DNA from: CAZLQF01 sp964561545
Lineage (GTDB): Bacteria > Bacteroidota > Bacteroidia > CAILMK01 > CAYYUA01
NCBI GenBank assembly: GCA_964561545.1
Contig: CAZLQF010000011.1
Span: forward strand, 1 to 64,000
Length of the DNA stretch: 64,000 nucleotides
Direction of reading: 5' to 3'
Of the stretch, positions 46,470 to 56,472 are shown piece after piece. The translations under genes and the position numbers were made by a program. Position 1 is the stretch's first letter. Every line of letters begins with the position of its first letter. Below the pieces are notes generated by a model. That model saw only the letters and a program-made list of their open reading frames with translations, searched no databases and was not told the DNA's origin.

Positions 46470-48119
46470 TTAAAAATGGCTTTTATAGAAATTCACCAAC
46501 CCATTGGTAGAAGCATCATGGCTGGTCAATTTCTGTTTTGATTTTAATTCAGGCTGTAGGTTCTTGGCCAGCTGCTTGCCAAGTTCCACGCCCCATTGGT
46601 CAAAGCTATAAATGTTCCAAACAATGCCCTGAACAAAGACCTGGTGTTCATACATAGCGATCAACTGACCCAGAATATATGGGTTTAATTCTTTAAATAA
46701 AATAGTGTTTGTTGGCCGATTTCCTTCAAAAACCTGGTATGGGGCTTGTTGTTCAATTGCTTCATTCGAACTACCTGATGCTTTCATTTCCGCTTCCACT
46801 TCTTCGTAGCTCTTACCTTCCATCAATGCCTCTGTCTGGGCAAAAAAGTTGGACAATAACAACTGGTGATGGTGTTCTTCTTGGTGATGGGGTTGGATGG
46901 GGGCCAGGAAATCGCATGGAATTAACTGCGTACCTTGATGGAGCAATTGAAAGAAAGAATGTTGGCTGTTGGTACCTTGTGAACCAAAAATGACTGGACC
47001 GGTATTGTAATCAACCATTGCTCCATTGCGGTCCACAGATTTACCGTTGCTTTCCATATCAACTTGTTGCAAATGCGCGGGCAATCGGTTTAAGTATTGA
47101 TCGTATGGTAGAACAGCTTTTGCTGAAGCATTAAAAAAGTTGTTGTACCATATTCCTAATAGGCCTAATAACACAGGAATGTTATCTTGATATTCTGCTT
47201 GCTTAAAGTGTTGATCCATCGAATGACCGCCTTCCAAGAGGCTCAGAAAGTTATCGAACCCAATAGAACAAGCTATCGATAGGCCAATAGCAGACCAAAG
47301 GGAATACCTGCCACCTACCCAATCCCAGAATGGGAACATGTTTTCGGGACTGATCCCAAAAGCCTTTACTTTCACTTCATTCGTGGATAGCGCAACAAAG
47401 TGCTTTTCTACAGCAGACTCATCCTTAGCGTGCTGAAGCAACCAGGCTTTAGCAGTATTAGCATTGGTCAAAGTTTCTTGCGTGCTAAAGGATTTGGAGG
47501 CAACTATAAAGAGCGTAGTCTCAGGATTCAAATTCTTTAGCGCTTCCACCATATCGGTTCCATCTACATTGGATACAAAATGCACATTGAAGCCTTCTTT
47601 TTGATAAGGCTTTAAGGCTTCCACAACCATTTCGGGCCCCAAGTGAGAACCCCCGATTCCAATGTTGACTACATCCTTTATGGCTTTTCCACTGTACCCT
47701 TTCCATGTGCCATTGTGAAGCTTATCGCAAAATTGCTTCATTTGGTCCAATACACCATTAACTTGGGGCATAACATCCTCGCTCTCTACATATATAGACT
47801 GATTGCTTCTGTTTCTTAAGGCAACATGTAAGGCGGGCCTCCCCTCCGTTTCATTAATTGGATCGCCTTTAAACATGCCATTAATGGCGCCTCTTAAATC
47901 CATTGTTTCACCCAAACCTACTAAATGATCCAGCGTGGTTGCATTGATCCGGTTTTTGGAATAATCCACTAATAGATCCTCAAATTGAATCGAAAACCGT
48001 TGGAAACGATTCGGGTCTTCAGCAAATAGATCCTTCATGCGTTGATGCTTGATGGCTTGGTAATGTGCTTCAAGCTGATGCCAGGCTTGCGTTTTTAAGG
48101 GATTTTTCTTTTGTAACAT
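46470..48119 (-). CDS. pgi: Glucose-6-phosphate isomerase
   Basis: 549 residues, the long E. coli-like type. It interconverts glucose-6-phosphate and fructose-6-phosphate. Motifs: VVNIGIGGSHLGPEMV, FIVASKSFSTQETLTNA, FPFWDWVGGRYSLWSAIGLS, GLLGIWYNNFF, PVIFGSQGTNSQHSFFQLLHQG, and the C-terminal FVQGIVWNIYSFDQWGVELGKQLA with the catalytic Lys region. It stands alone, divergent from the Spy-like gene. Confidence 0.97.
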   Translation of the reverse strand: MLQKKNPLKTQAWHQLEAHYQAIKHQRMKDLFAEDPNRFQRFSIQFEDLLVDYSKNRINATTLDHLVGLGETMDLRGAINGMFKGDPINETEGRPALHVALRNRSNQSIYVESEDVMPQVNGVLDQMKQFCDKLHNGTWKGYSGKAIKDVVNIGIGGSHLGPEMVVEALKPYQKEGFNVHFVSNVDGTDMVEALKNLNPETTLFIVASKSFSTQETLTNANTAKAWLLQHAKDESAVEKHFVALSTNEVKVKAFGISPENMFPFWDWVGGRYSLWSAIGLSIACSIGFDNFLSLLEGGHSMDQHFKQAEYQDNIPVLLGLLGIWYNNFFNASAKAVLPYDQYLNRLPAHLQQVDMESNGKSVDRNGAMVDYNTGPVIFGSQGTNSQHSFFQLLHQGTQLIPCDFLAPIQPHHQEEHHHQLLLSNFFAQTEALMEGKSYEEVEAEMKASGSSNEAIEQQAPYQVFEGNRPTNTILFKELNPYILGQLIAMYEHQVFVQGIVWNIYSFDQWGVELGKQLAKNLQPELKSKQKLTSHDASTNGLVNFYKSHF

Positions 48120-48140
48120 GATTGTTGTTTAGTAAATAAG

Positions 48141-48173
48141 CAAAAATAACAACTTAAAACGTGTTACTTCAAA
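48141..48173 (-). promoter_or_regulatory. Promoter of pgi
   Basis: On the minus strand TTTG (48173-48170), 21-base spacer, TATTTTTG (48148-48141), 22 bases before the pgi ATG. Confidence 0.5.
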
Positions 48174-48403
48174 TCAATAAATGTATCAACAATGCAAATC
48201 CCCTTTTTGATGTTCCTAAACAATAATTGTTGTTCCATTCACCAACAAGACCTATCAAGGTATTGCCACTGATTGAAAGTTTTGGTAATTAATATTTGGA
48301 TGGCGTTTCAATTCGGTTGCGCTGGCTAATATTTTTTTGAATTATTGTTATGCTTAAAAATTTTATTATTTTTACAAATGCTAAAACAAAAAATTGATAA
48401 CTT

Positions 48404-48871
48404 ATGAAAGCTTTAAAACAAATTTTTACAGGGATTTTATGCTGCACGTTAACACTGGTTTTAGTGACCAATGTAACCGCTCAGGACCGCAAAGAAGGCC
48501 CAAAAGATCCGGAAGTGAAAGCCAAGAAGCAAACCATGATGATGAGTAAGAAGCTCGATCTTAATGATGAGCAAAAAAGCGAAGTTCATGAAATTAACAT
48601 GAAATATGCTGAACAATCTTATGAGCTTAAACAAGAAATGACTGAAGAAGGTGCAAATGAAGAGGGTGAAAATGAAGAGCTAAAAATGCGTCACAAGCGA
48701 ATGATGAACGAGAAAAGATCTGAAATCCAAAAGGTTTTAAATGAAGAGCAAATAGAGCGTTTCGAAGAAATGCATAAGAGCAAGCATGAGAAAAAGAAAG
48801 GTCTTAAACGGGACAAAAGAGAAATGGAAGAAAAAGAAGAAGAGGAAATGGAAGAAAGCGAAGATTATTAG
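48404..48871 (+). CDS. Spy/CpxP-like periplasmic protein
   Basis: 155 residues. Signal peptide cleaved near VTAQD. The mature protein is all-helical and highly charged: MMMSKKLDLNDEQKSEVHEI and EIQKVLNEEQIERFEEMHKS resemble the LTxxQ-type helices of Spy/CpxP-like and DUF4890-like periplasmic proteins. The C-terminus is a run of Glu and Lys. Spy is an envelope chaperone in E. coli; here the assignment is by pattern only. A bidirectional terminator separates it from dodecin. Confidence 0.7.
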   Translation: MKALKQIFTGILCCTLTLVLVTNVTAQDRKEGPKDPEVKAKKQTMMMSKKLDLNDEQKSEVHEINMKYAEQSYELKQEMTEEGANEEGENEELKMRHKRMMNEKRSEIQKVLNEEQIERFEEMHKSKHEKKKGLKRDKREMEEKEEEEMEESEDY

Positions 48872-48907
48872 ATCCAACAACCTTTTACCGTTTAAATACC
48901 AAATATT

Positions 48908-48948
48908 AAAACCCATGCTTCCAGTTAACCCTTAGCATGGGTTTTTTT
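48908..48948. terminator. Bidirectional terminator
   Basis: AAAACCCATGCT (48908-48919) pairs perfectly with AGCATGGGTTTT (48934-48945) across 14 bases, with a T-run to 48948. It lies between the convergent Spy-like and dodecin genes and can serve both. Confidence 0.9.
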
Positions 48949-48950
48949 GC

Positions 48951-49166
48951 TTAAGATTTTAAGGTAAAGGCAAGCTTAATGGTAACCTGCCAGCTTTCAA
49001 TTTTACCGTTTTGAATTGACCCTCTTTGATCCTTTACTTCAAACCATCTCATGTTCGCTACCGTTTCCGAAGCTTTTTCAACGGCATTCTCAATGGCTTT
49101 TTCAAGACTTTCAGTAGATGTTCCTGTAATTTCAATCGATTTGTAAACATGCGCTTCTTCACTCAT
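48951..49166 (-). CDS. Dodecin family flavin-binding protein
   Basis: 71 residues. HVYKSIEITGTSTESLEKAI, KASETVANMRWFEVKDQRGS and VTIKLAFTLK match dodecin throughout, including the Trp of MRWFEV that stacks on the flavin. Dodecins form 12-mers that store or buffer riboflavin or FMN in the cytoplasm. No riboflavin gene is adjacent. It starts 277 bases from the divergent kdsD/kpsF gene. Confidence 0.93.
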   Translation of the reverse strand: MSEEAHVYKSIEITGTSTESLEKAIENAVEKASETVANMRWFEVKDQRGSIQNGKIESWQVTIKLAFTLKS

Positions 49167-49411
49167 AAATAAGTTATTTTAGGTTTTACAAGCCGTATCA
49201 AAATTAAAAAATTAAACCAAATAGCGAATTCTCTGGAAATTATCAATCGTATTGTATCGATCCAATTCAGGCAAATTAAATGGCATAATTAACAGGCCTC
49301 CAATTTAGGACAGGGATTGAACAAAATTACACTTGCCCGAAAAACCAGGTCCGGTTCAGATAACGAGTCCGTCAAGTTTTTATGCATTGTTAATTGAAGC
49401 ATGTTAATTGT

Positions 49412-49419
49412 TAATTTTG
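49412..49419 (+). promoter_or_regulatory. -7 element of kdsD-manC
   Basis: TAATTTTG matches TAnnTTTG, 24 bases before the TTG start at 49444. TTG triplets upstream are at 15 and 22 bases, both outside the ideal spacing. Confidence 0.4.
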
Positions 49420-49443
49420 CATTTCATTTAAAGGCCTGATGCT

Positions 49444-50415
49444 TTGATCAAATCGCTTGAAGAAACCCAATCTATTGCCAGAGAGGTATTGGACAATGAA
49501 GCCAATGCTTTAAATAACCTTAAAAACTTCCTGGACGAGGATTTTTATAAAGCCATTCAGCATATTTACAATTCACCGGGTCGGGTCATCATTACGGGCA
49601 TTGGTAAAAGTGCGATTATCGCAAATAAAATCGTAGCTACGCTTAACAGCACGGGTACCAGAGCTATTTTCATGCATGCTGCCGATGCTGTTCATGGCGA
49701 CATTGGGATGGTTCAAAAGGATGACTCGGTCATCTGTATCTCCAAAAGCGGTAACAGCGCTGAAGTCAAGGTTTTGATCCCTTTATTGCAACAAGCCGGT
49801 AATTGTATGATTGCTATGGTAGGCAATACCAACTCCTATCTGGCAGAAAATGCAGATTACGTACTGAACACGAGCATCGAAACAGAAGCTTGCCCCAACA
49901 ACCTTGCACCTACCACCAGTACCACAGCCCAACTTGCCATGGGCGATGCGTTGGCCGTTTGCTTAATTAATTTCCGGGAATTCAGTAAAAAGGATTTTGC
50001 CAAATACCATCCAGGAGGTTCATTGGGCAAAAAGCTCTATCTGCGGATGGCCGACCTTTACCAACAAAACCCCAAACCGCAGGTCGATGGGGATGCCAAC
50101 CTCAAAGAAGTCATCATGGAAATTACAGAAAAAAGGCTTGGAGCAACTGCTGTTACTATTAATGGCCAAATGAAGGGTTTAATTACGGATGGGGACCTTC
50201 GAAGAATGCTCAATGATGCGGAAAACATTAATAACATCCGGGCCAAAGATATTATGAGCCAAGAACCCAAAACCATCAATGAAAATGAATTGGCTGTTAA
50301 TGCCCTTGAAGATCTAAGGGAAAATAAAGTATCTCAATTGGTGGTGGTTAATGATCAATCTGAATACTTAGGAATGGTACATTTTCACGATTTAAACCGA
50401 GAAGGAATTTTATAA
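49444..50415 (+). CDS. kdsD: KpsF/GutQ-type arabinose-5-phosphate isomerase
   Basis: 323 residues starting at TTG (49444); the nearby ATG at 49439 is in another frame and stops after two codons. The N-terminal SIS domain has GRVIITGIGKSAIIANKIVA, HAADAVHGDIGMVQKDDSVI and SKSGNSAEVK; two CBS domains fill residues about 205-323. It interconverts ribulose- and arabinose-5-phosphate, feeding Kdo for lipopolysaccharide. The next gene, manC, is 28 bases away, so both serve cell-surface sugar synthesis. No other Kdo gene lies in the window. Confidence 0.95.
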   Translation: MIKSLEETQSIAREVLDNEANALNNLKNFLDEDFYKAIQHIYNSPGRVIITGIGKSAIIANKIVATLNSTGTRAIFMHAADAVHGDIGMVQKDDSVICISKSGNSAEVKVLIPLLQQAGNCMIAMVGNTNSYLAENADYVLNTSIETEACPNNLAPTTSTTAQLAMGDALAVCLINFREFSKKDFAKYHPGGSLGKKLYLRMADLYQQNPKPQVDGDANLKEVIMEITEKRLGATAVTINGQMKGLITDGDLRRMLNDAENINNIRAKDIMSQEPKTINENELAVNALEDLRENKVSQLVVVNDQSEYLGMVHFHDLNREGIL

Positions 50416-50443
50416 AAAGAACTACTAAAAAACAATCATATCA

Positions 50444-51526
50444 ATGAGCGAGCATTTTTATACCGTAATTATGGCAGGAGGTATTGGCAGCAGGTTTTGG
50501 CCTTTAAGTAAAAGTAATTATCCCAAGCAATTTCAGGATATCCTTGGAACTTCCAAAACGCTGTTTAAGGCTACTTACGATCGTTTTACCCATGTTTGCC
50601 CTAAAGAAAACATTTTTACCGTTACCAATAAGGATTATGCACCATTGGTAAAAGAGCAGGCACCGGATATGACCGATGATCAAATCCTTGGAGAACCCAT
50701 TGCCAGAAATACAGCGCCTTGTATCGCTTACGCAGCGCATAAACTTGTGCAAAAAGATCCGCAAGCCACTATGGTAATCGCACCCTCTGACCATTTGATC
50801 TTGAACGAGGACAAATACGTCAATAGCATTGATAAGGCGCTTAATTACGCCCATGAACATGACATACTGATCACTTTAGGCATTCAACCCACCAGGCCTG
50901 ACACCGGTTATGGTTACATCCAAATGATGGAAGATAAGAACATCGGGGACCTTAAAAAAGTTAAAACTTTTACCGAAAAACCCAATTCGGAATTAGCCGA
51001 GCATTTTATAAATAGTGGGGAGTTTCTATGGAATGCTGGTATCTTTATATGTAGTGCTCAATCCATTTTGAATGCATTTCGTAAACACCTGCCGGAGCTT
51101 TATGACAATTTTCAATCGTGCAAAGGTGCTTTAAATACCAAGGAAGAAGATGCTTTTATTGAGGAAACTTACCCCACCCTGCCATTAATATCGATTGATT
51201 ATGGAGTTATGGAAAAAGCCGACAACGTCTACGTGCTACCGGCTGATTTTGAATGGTCCGACATTGGTACCTGGAATGCCATTTACGAATACCTAAATAA
51301 AGATGAAGAAAACAATGCCATCAAAAGTAAAGATGTTTTTGCCCGTAATACCAGTAATTGTATCGTTAATACGAAAAATGAAAAGCTATTTGCCCTTAAC
51401 AATGTAGAGGACCTCATCATTGTGGAATCAGATGATGTTGTATTGATCGCTAACCGCAATCAAGAACAGGAAATCCGTCACCTCGTCAATGAGATAAAAG
51501 CCACTTTTGGAGAGCGGTATATTTGA
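50444..51526 (+). CDS. manC: Mannose-1-phosphate guanylyltransferase
   Basis: 360 residues, the length of the single-domain type without the C-terminal phosphomannose isomerase. It makes GDP-mannose from mannose-1-phosphate and GTP. Signature VIMAGGIGSRFWPLSKSNYP with KQF following, the GEPIARNTAPCIAYAA region, DTGYGYIQMM and the FTEKPNSELA motif are present. It follows kdsD by 28 bases. The NUDIX hydrolase at 13.5 kb could act on GDP-mannose, but it is distant. Confidence 0.96.
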   Translation: MSEHFYTVIMAGGIGSRFWPLSKSNYPKQFQDILGTSKTLFKATYDRFTHVCPKENIFTVTNKDYAPLVKEQAPDMTDDQILGEPIARNTAPCIAYAAHKLVQKDPQATMVIAPSDHLILNEDKYVNSIDKALNYAHEHDILITLGIQPTRPDTGYGYIQMMEDKNIGDLKKVKTFTEKPNSELAEHFINSGEFLWNAGIFICSAQSILNAFRKHLPELYDNFQSCKGALNTKEEDAFIEETYPTLPLISIDYGVMEKADNVYVLPADFEWSDIGTWNAIYEYLNKDEENNAIKSKDVFARNTSNCIVNTKNEKLFALNNVEDLIIVESDDVVLIANRNQEQEIRHLVNEIKATFGERYI

Positions 51527-51551
51527 AGTTGGCGGTGAGATTATAAAAAGC

Positions 51552-51600
51552 AGGTATTGGATGCTGGATATTGGAACCCTTAACCTGACCCCCAATACCT
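51552..51600. repeat. Intergenic inverted repeat
   Basis: AGGTATTGG (51552-51560) pairs perfectly with CCAATACCT (51592-51600), with CTGGATATTGG and AACCTGACC inside and AAACCTGAC after. The pattern of TATTGG and CCTGAC words resembles degenerate intergenic repeats seen in Bacteroidota, between manC and the M1 peptidase gene. Confidence 0.5.
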
Positions 51601-51642
51601 AAAACCTGACAACAAAAACGTTGTAAAACAAATCATTCCTTC

Positions 51643-54600
51643 ATGAATACAAGTACACCATTACTAACATTTGGCTTAATAGTTTTTTTTTCATTGTCCG
51701 GTTTATGCCAGGAATCCTACAATCCTTTAAACAAGCCCAATACCTACCGAAGTGATAACAATCCCTATTATTGGAACAATCAAAAACCGCACAAAGGCTA
51801 CTGGCAGCAAGATGTTCATTACCAGATCAATGCAGAAATTGACGATGAAGCCCGCACCATCGATGGTAAACAAAAGTTGACTTATTGGAACAACTCCCCC
51901 GATACGCTTAAAACCGTTTATTTTCATTTATACCAAAATGCATTTCAACCTGGTGCTTATTACCACCAATTAAAGCTTGCCAATAAACGAAAACCCCAAT
52001 ACGGCATTTATGAACAACAAGGTTTGGGAACAGTTATCGAAAAATTTAAGGTCAATGACCAAGCTGTTGATTTTAACATTGACAACACCATCTTAAAAGC
52101 TCAACTTCCAAAAGGCCTTCCGCCAGGAGATAGCCTCCAGTTTGACATCAACTTTACGACCTTTTTTGGATCCGGCCGCGAATGGAGGCGCATGAAGATG
52201 TACAAGCATCATGGTGTTAAGCATTTCAACGGGGTGCATTGGTACCCTAATATTGCCACTTACGACCGGAAATTTGGATGGACCAAAGACCAGCACCTTG
52301 GCAAGGAGTTCTACAATGATTTCGGAACTTTTGATGTAGAGCTCACTTTTCCAGCAGAGTACGTGGTGGAGGCTACCGGGAACCTCACCAATCGGGATGA
52401 AGTATTTCCAGCCTCACTAAGAAAAAGGGTGGACATTCGCAATTATGAAAATGACGATTACAAGTTTGAAATGCCTAAAACTACTGAGAATGGGGATTCT
52501 ACTCGAACCTGGACCTACCATGCCGAGAACGTTCACAATTTTGCCTTTACGGCTGACCCCAAATACCGCATCGGTCAAGCTACTTCCCCTGGAGATGTTA
52601 AATGCATTGCGCTCGTTCAAGAACATAAAGCCAGGCAATGGTTGGGAGAGGCGGATTACATCGCTGATATCGTTGAACACATGTCAAAAGGCTTTGGCGA
52701 ATATGCCTACCCTAAAATGGTAGTAGCAGATGCCAGAGATGGCATGGAATATCCCATGCTTACCCTATGTGGTGGCAACCCTCCGGGCAATCATGACTTA
52801 ATCGCCCATGAAATTGCACATAATTGGTTTTATGGCATGATGGGAAACAACGAAACTTACCGGGCAATCATGGATGAGGGTTTTACCCAATTTTCCACTG
52901 CTTGGCTTTTAAATCGGGTTGACGGTGCATATCACTCTTCTCAAAAACCTCAGAACTTTTACGAGGAATGGTTTATAGATTCTATAAACAACCGCGATCA
53001 TGAAGTTTACACCTGGTACATGGCCAAAGCCATTAAAAACAAGGATGCCGTCCTGACCACTCACTCAGATTACTTTAACAGTGCATTAGGCCATGGCGGT
53101 GGCTACAGACAAGTTTATTACAAAATGGGCACCATGCTGTTCAACCTTCAGTACGTTTTGGGTGAAGAGCTATTTCTAAATGCCATGCAGAACTATGTAG
53201 AACAATGGACCATGGCGCATCCGTACGATCGAGACTTCCGGCAATCTGTGATCGATTATACGGGCATTGACCTTAACTGGTTCTTTGACCAATGGCTGAA
53301 CACCACTAAGAGCATAGATTATGCGGTTAAAAAGGTGAAAAAAGGCGAGAATGCCGGGCAATACAACATTACTTTTAAGCGTAAAGGCGAAATGCAAATG
53401 CCCATTGACTTTAGGGTTATAACCCGGAATGGGCGTAAATTTGATTACTACATTCCCAATACCGAGTTTGAGAAAGCTACCTCAGCCAAAATCCTTCCAA
53501 AATGGACCGGATGGGGGAAGCTAAACAAAACTTATACAGCAAATATTAACATTCCAGGCCAGGCTGTGGTTAAGGAAGTCATCATTGATCCTTCCGAGCG
53601 CTTGGCCGATGAATACATGCCCGACAATAAAACAGGAGGAAACATTGAGATTGGTTTTGACGACCATTTGGACCAATATCCGGATTGGAAGAATTACCAT
53701 ATTAACTGGCGACCAGATGTATGGTATAACGAGGTCAATGGACTCAAAGCCGGTTTACATTTCAATGGCGACTTCTTAGCCTACAAGCACCAATTTCACT
53801 TAACCGCTTGGTATAACACCTCTGTTTTTGAGCAAATTGAGGATGATCAACTATTACGACAAGACCCGGACCGCTTCCCTGTTAATTTTAATTTCAAATA
53901 CAAAAATGCCCTGCATCAACTAGATCCTCAATTAGACCTCAAGATAGAGGGCAAGGTCCTGGACGGATTGCATGGAGGTTATACAGGGCTCAGCAAAAAT
54001 TTTGGTGATCAGGATCGAATAGACTTAGGCGTCAAAACGTCTATAAGGCCTGATGTTGAAGACCTTGACTTTTTACTGTATCCAGAATTGTGGGAATCCA
54101 ATCAATGGAACAATGCTTTGAAAATAGGCTATACCCACCCCTACAATTATTTCAATGGCAAAGGAACCATTAATTTTGATATCCAGAGCAGTGCTTTTGG
54201 CAGCGATTATGATTATACCAGACTTCAACTTTCTGTCACTAATCGTCTTAACATTGCCGGCTTGAAGTTAAGAACCCGAACCTATGTGGAACATTCACTG
54301 GGCGACAACCTGGCTCCTCAATCCCGGCTATATGCAGCCGGTGCGAGACCTGAAAAGCTTATGAACAATAAATACACCCGTTCCAAAGGATTTTTTCCCG
54401 ATGACTGGATTGGCTATGGCAACAAAACCAATCATTTCCATTATGGAGGCGGCTTGAACCTCCGTGGCTATAGCGGCTATGTTTTACCTACCGAAGATGG
54501 AAGTGGTTTAACGTTTAACGGATATTCAGGAGCAGCCCTTAACGCAGAGGTTGAATTTGACCAATACATCCCTTTTAGATTGGACTTCATCAGTTCTTAT

Positions 54601-54858
54601 ATTGATTTCGATGCCTATTTATTCGGGGATGCTGGCGTTATTAACTCCAATGACCTGGGAAGCGACCTGAATTACGATGATGTTAAAGGCGATGCTGGCT
54701 TTGGAACGGCTCTAACCATAGAGAATTGGCCTTTGGTTGAGACCGTTAAGCCCCTTACCATCAGGTTTGACATGCCGCTTTACTTAAGTCACCGACCTTT
54801 TGTTGAAGCTAATAATTTTCAGTTCCGTTGGATCTTAGGGGTTGAACGGGCATTCTAA
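51643..54858 (+). CDS. M1-family metallopeptidase fused to an outer-membrane beta-barrel-like domain
   Basis: 1071 residues with a signal peptide (cleavage near GLCQE). The M1 domain (about 50-560) has the zinc site HEIAHNW (His389, Glu390, His393) and Glu412, exactly 18 residues further, in IMDEGFTQF, so it should be active as an aminopeptidase. From about residue 665 the sequence turns into alternating aromatic/polar strands with GGLNLRGYSGYV, ALNAEVEFDQYIPF, FDAYLFGDAGV and a final strand FRWILGVERAF ending in Phe. This resembles the Omp85/surface-antigen barrel. If so, the enzyme is anchored in the outer membrane. It is far longer than plain M1 enzymes of about 600-850 residues. Confidence 0.9.
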   Translation: MNTSTPLLTFGLIVFFSLSGLCQESYNPLNKPNTYRSDNNPYYWNNQKPHKGYWQQDVHYQINAEIDDEARTIDGKQKLTYWNNSPDTLKTVYFHLYQNAFQPGAYYHQLKLANKRKPQYGIYEQQGLGTVIEKFKVNDQAVDFNIDNTILKAQLPKGLPPGDSLQFDINFTTFFGSGREWRRMKMYKHHGVKHFNGVHWYPNIATYDRKFGWTKDQHLGKEFYNDFGTFDVELTFPAEYVVEATGNLTNRDEVFPASLRKRVDIRNYENDDYKFEMPKTTENGDSTRTWTYHAENVHNFAFTADPKYRIGQATSPGDVKCIALVQEHKARQWLGEADYIADIVEHMSKGFGEYAYPKMVVADARDGMEYPMLTLCGGNPPGNHDLIAHEIAHNWFYGMMGNNETYRAIMDEGFTQFSTAWLLNRVDGAYHSSQKPQNFYEEWFIDSINNRDHEVYTWYMAKAIKNKDAVLTTHSDYFNSALGHGGGYRQVYYKMGTMLFNLQYVLGEELFLNAMQNYVEQWTMAHPYDRDFRQSVIDYTGIDLNWFFDQWLNTTKSIDYAVKKVKKGENAGQYNITFKRKGEMQMPIDFRVITRNGRKFDYYIPNTEFEKATSAKILPKWTGWGKLNKTYTANINIPGQAVVKEVIIDPSERLADEYMPDNKTGGNIEIGFDDHLDQYPDWKNYHINWRPDVWYNEVNGLKAGLHFNGDFLAYKHQFHLTAWYNTSVFEQIEDDQLLRQDPDRFPVNFNFKYKNALHQLDPQLDLKIEGKVLDGLHGGYTGLSKNFGDQDRIDLGVKTSIRPDVEDLDFLLYPELWESNQWNNALKIGYTHPYNYFNGKGTINFDIQSSAFGSDYDYTRLQLSVTNRLNIAGLKLRTRTYVEHSLGDNLAPQSRLYAAGARPEKLMNNKYTRSKGFFPDDWIGYGNKTNHFHYGGGLNLRGYSGYVLPTEDGSGLTFNGYSGAALNAEVEFDQYIPFRLDFISSYIDFDAYLFGDAGVINSNDLGSDLNYDDVKGDAGFGTALTIENWPLVETVKPLTIRFDMPLYLSHRPFVEANNFQFRWILGVERAF

Positions 54859-55008
54859 CTTAAGCCTTCTTTATTCTAATAATTTTACTATAGACCGAAT
54901 TATCCTTGATGTTTTTGAAAAACTTGACCTGCTTGCTGAAACCATTGGTTAGTTATAAAAATTAAAAATTTGATTTCTTTTATAGCATAAAGTGAAACTC
55001 GAAAAGTC

Positions 55009-56472
55009 ATGACTAAAAAATTCTTAGCACATTGTTCACTGATTTTAATGGTTGGCCTATTTAGCTGTTCAGGCAACCAACAAAGCAATAAGTCTGATCA
55101 AGCTAATAAGAGAAAACAGGAACCAGCTAAGCGGGTAACAGAAAAGGATCCAACCCCTAATAAAAAACAGCAAGAAGATTTCGATCATAAAGCTGGGCAT
55201 TTTTACAAGGAAAATCCTTTTCCCGGGTCCAACTTAGATTTGAGCTTGTACCTTCCCAAATCTTATGACAGTACCGAACAACATCCTATAATTTTCTTTT
55301 TTGATGCGCATGCCAGAGGTTACTTGCCCTTGAAAAAATACCGGGATTTGGCTGACACCTTTGGCTATATTTTCATTGGCTCTCAATACTTTAAAAACAA
55401 CCTCGACCGTAATAAAGTCAATGACCACATCGACCAATTATTAAATACAGCTCAAAAATTTCTCTCTATCCATGATTCAATGACCTATACAGGAGGGTTT
55501 TCCGGTGGAGCTCGCATTGCTTCACAAGTGGCATTTATGCAGCCCGTATTTGATGGTGTTATAGCCGCAGGAGCAGGATTGCAGGACCAATCTGCTCCTA
55601 ATGCTCAGCCCCTTACTTATATTGGCATTGCAGGGCTAAGGGATTTCAACTACCTTGAGGTCAAGCAGACCTATGAAAATTTTAAACAAAACCATGACAA
55701 TGTATATTTCTTTCCTTTTACCGGTGGTCATGAATGGCCTCCTTTAGAAAAGCTTAGAAAAGCAATGTTGGTATTAACCATTCAGGCCCACCAAAAAGGC
55801 TATTGGGACCAAAAACCCTTAGTGAGCAACCAGTTTGATTTACTGGTCCAGGGTTTTCAAGAAAAGCTTAATCAAGGTCAAAAAATTGATGCCTGGCAAG
55901 CAGGTGAGGATATTATTACCATTTTTAATTCCATCAAGGATGTTTCAATTATCGAAGAAAGGGTCAACCAATTGAAAGCCACTGAAAAAGTAACATCTTA
56001 CCAGCAACAAATAGACAATGTAGTGCAACGAGAAGATCGGGAAAAACGTAAGCTTTACAAAGCATTCGAAGAAAGAAGCCTACATTGGTGGGAATCGGAA
56101 ATATCCAGTATGCAAAGAACAAAAAACTACGGAAGTCGCCATGTTAGTAATTTAAATGCCCGCCTTTTGAATTTTATTAGTATGATGGCTTATTCCAACC
56201 TTGAAAAGGCTTTTTCTAATAAGCAATTCAACCAAATTCCAAGGTTATTGAAAATTTACGAAACAGCCGATCCCGAAAATCCGGATGTTTATTACTTTAA
56301 AGCCAAGCATGCAGCCCTTAACAATCAATCGGGTCAAACCCTTGATCATTTAAAAACTGCTATTAAGAAGGGTTATGATGAACCTAATAAGCTCAAAAAC
56401 GATCGCCTTTTCAGGAATCTGGATGGCAGTAATATTCAATCCTTAGCATCCCAGGCAAAAAAGAATAGATGA
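55009..56472 (+). CDS. Esterase-like alpha/beta-hydrolase lipoprotein with helical C-terminal part
   Basis: 487 residues. Lipobox GLFSC (Cys20), then a Lys/Gln/Asn-rich linker to about 55. Residues 65-275 form an alpha/beta-hydrolase of the feruloyl-esterase/PHB-depolymerase kind: LDLSLYLPKSYDS, HPIIFFFDAHARGYLPL, nucleophile elbow GGFSGGAR (Ser165), IAGLRDFNYL (Asp212) and FTGGHEWPP (His241), a complete catalytic triad. The last 200 residues are helical with TPR-like stretches (DPENPDVYYFKAKHAALNNQ). Substrate unknown. It follows the M1 gene by 150 bases. Confidence 0.82.
   Translation: MTKKFLAHCSLILMVGLFSCSGNQQSNKSDQANKRKQEPAKRVTEKDPTPNKKQQEDFDHKAGHFYKENPFPGSNLDLSLYLPKSYDSTEQHPIIFFFDAHARGYLPLKKYRDLADTFGYIFIGSQYFKNNLDRNKVNDHIDQLLNTAQKFLSIHDSMTYTGGFSGGARIASQVAFMQPVFDGVIAAGAGLQDQSAPNAQPLTYIGIAGLRDFNYLEVKQTYENFKQNHDNVYFFPFTGGHEWPPLEKLRKAMLVLTIQAHQKGYWDQKPLVSNQFDLLVQGFQEKLNQGQKIDAWQAGEDIITIFNSIKDVSIIEERVNQLKATEKVTSYQQQIDNVVQREDREKRKLYKAFEERSLHWWESEISSMQRTKNYGSRHVSNLNARLLNFISMMAYSNLEKAFSNKQFNQIPRLLKIYETADPENPDVYYFKAKHAALNNQSGQTLDHLKTAIKKGYDEPNKLKNDRLFRNLDGSNIQSLASQAKKNR

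Noticed and set aside
46462..46480. GCCATT/AATGGC hairpin at the pgi stop
   Set aside because: Only 6 bp, overlapping the coding end, and with no T-run; too weak to call a terminator.
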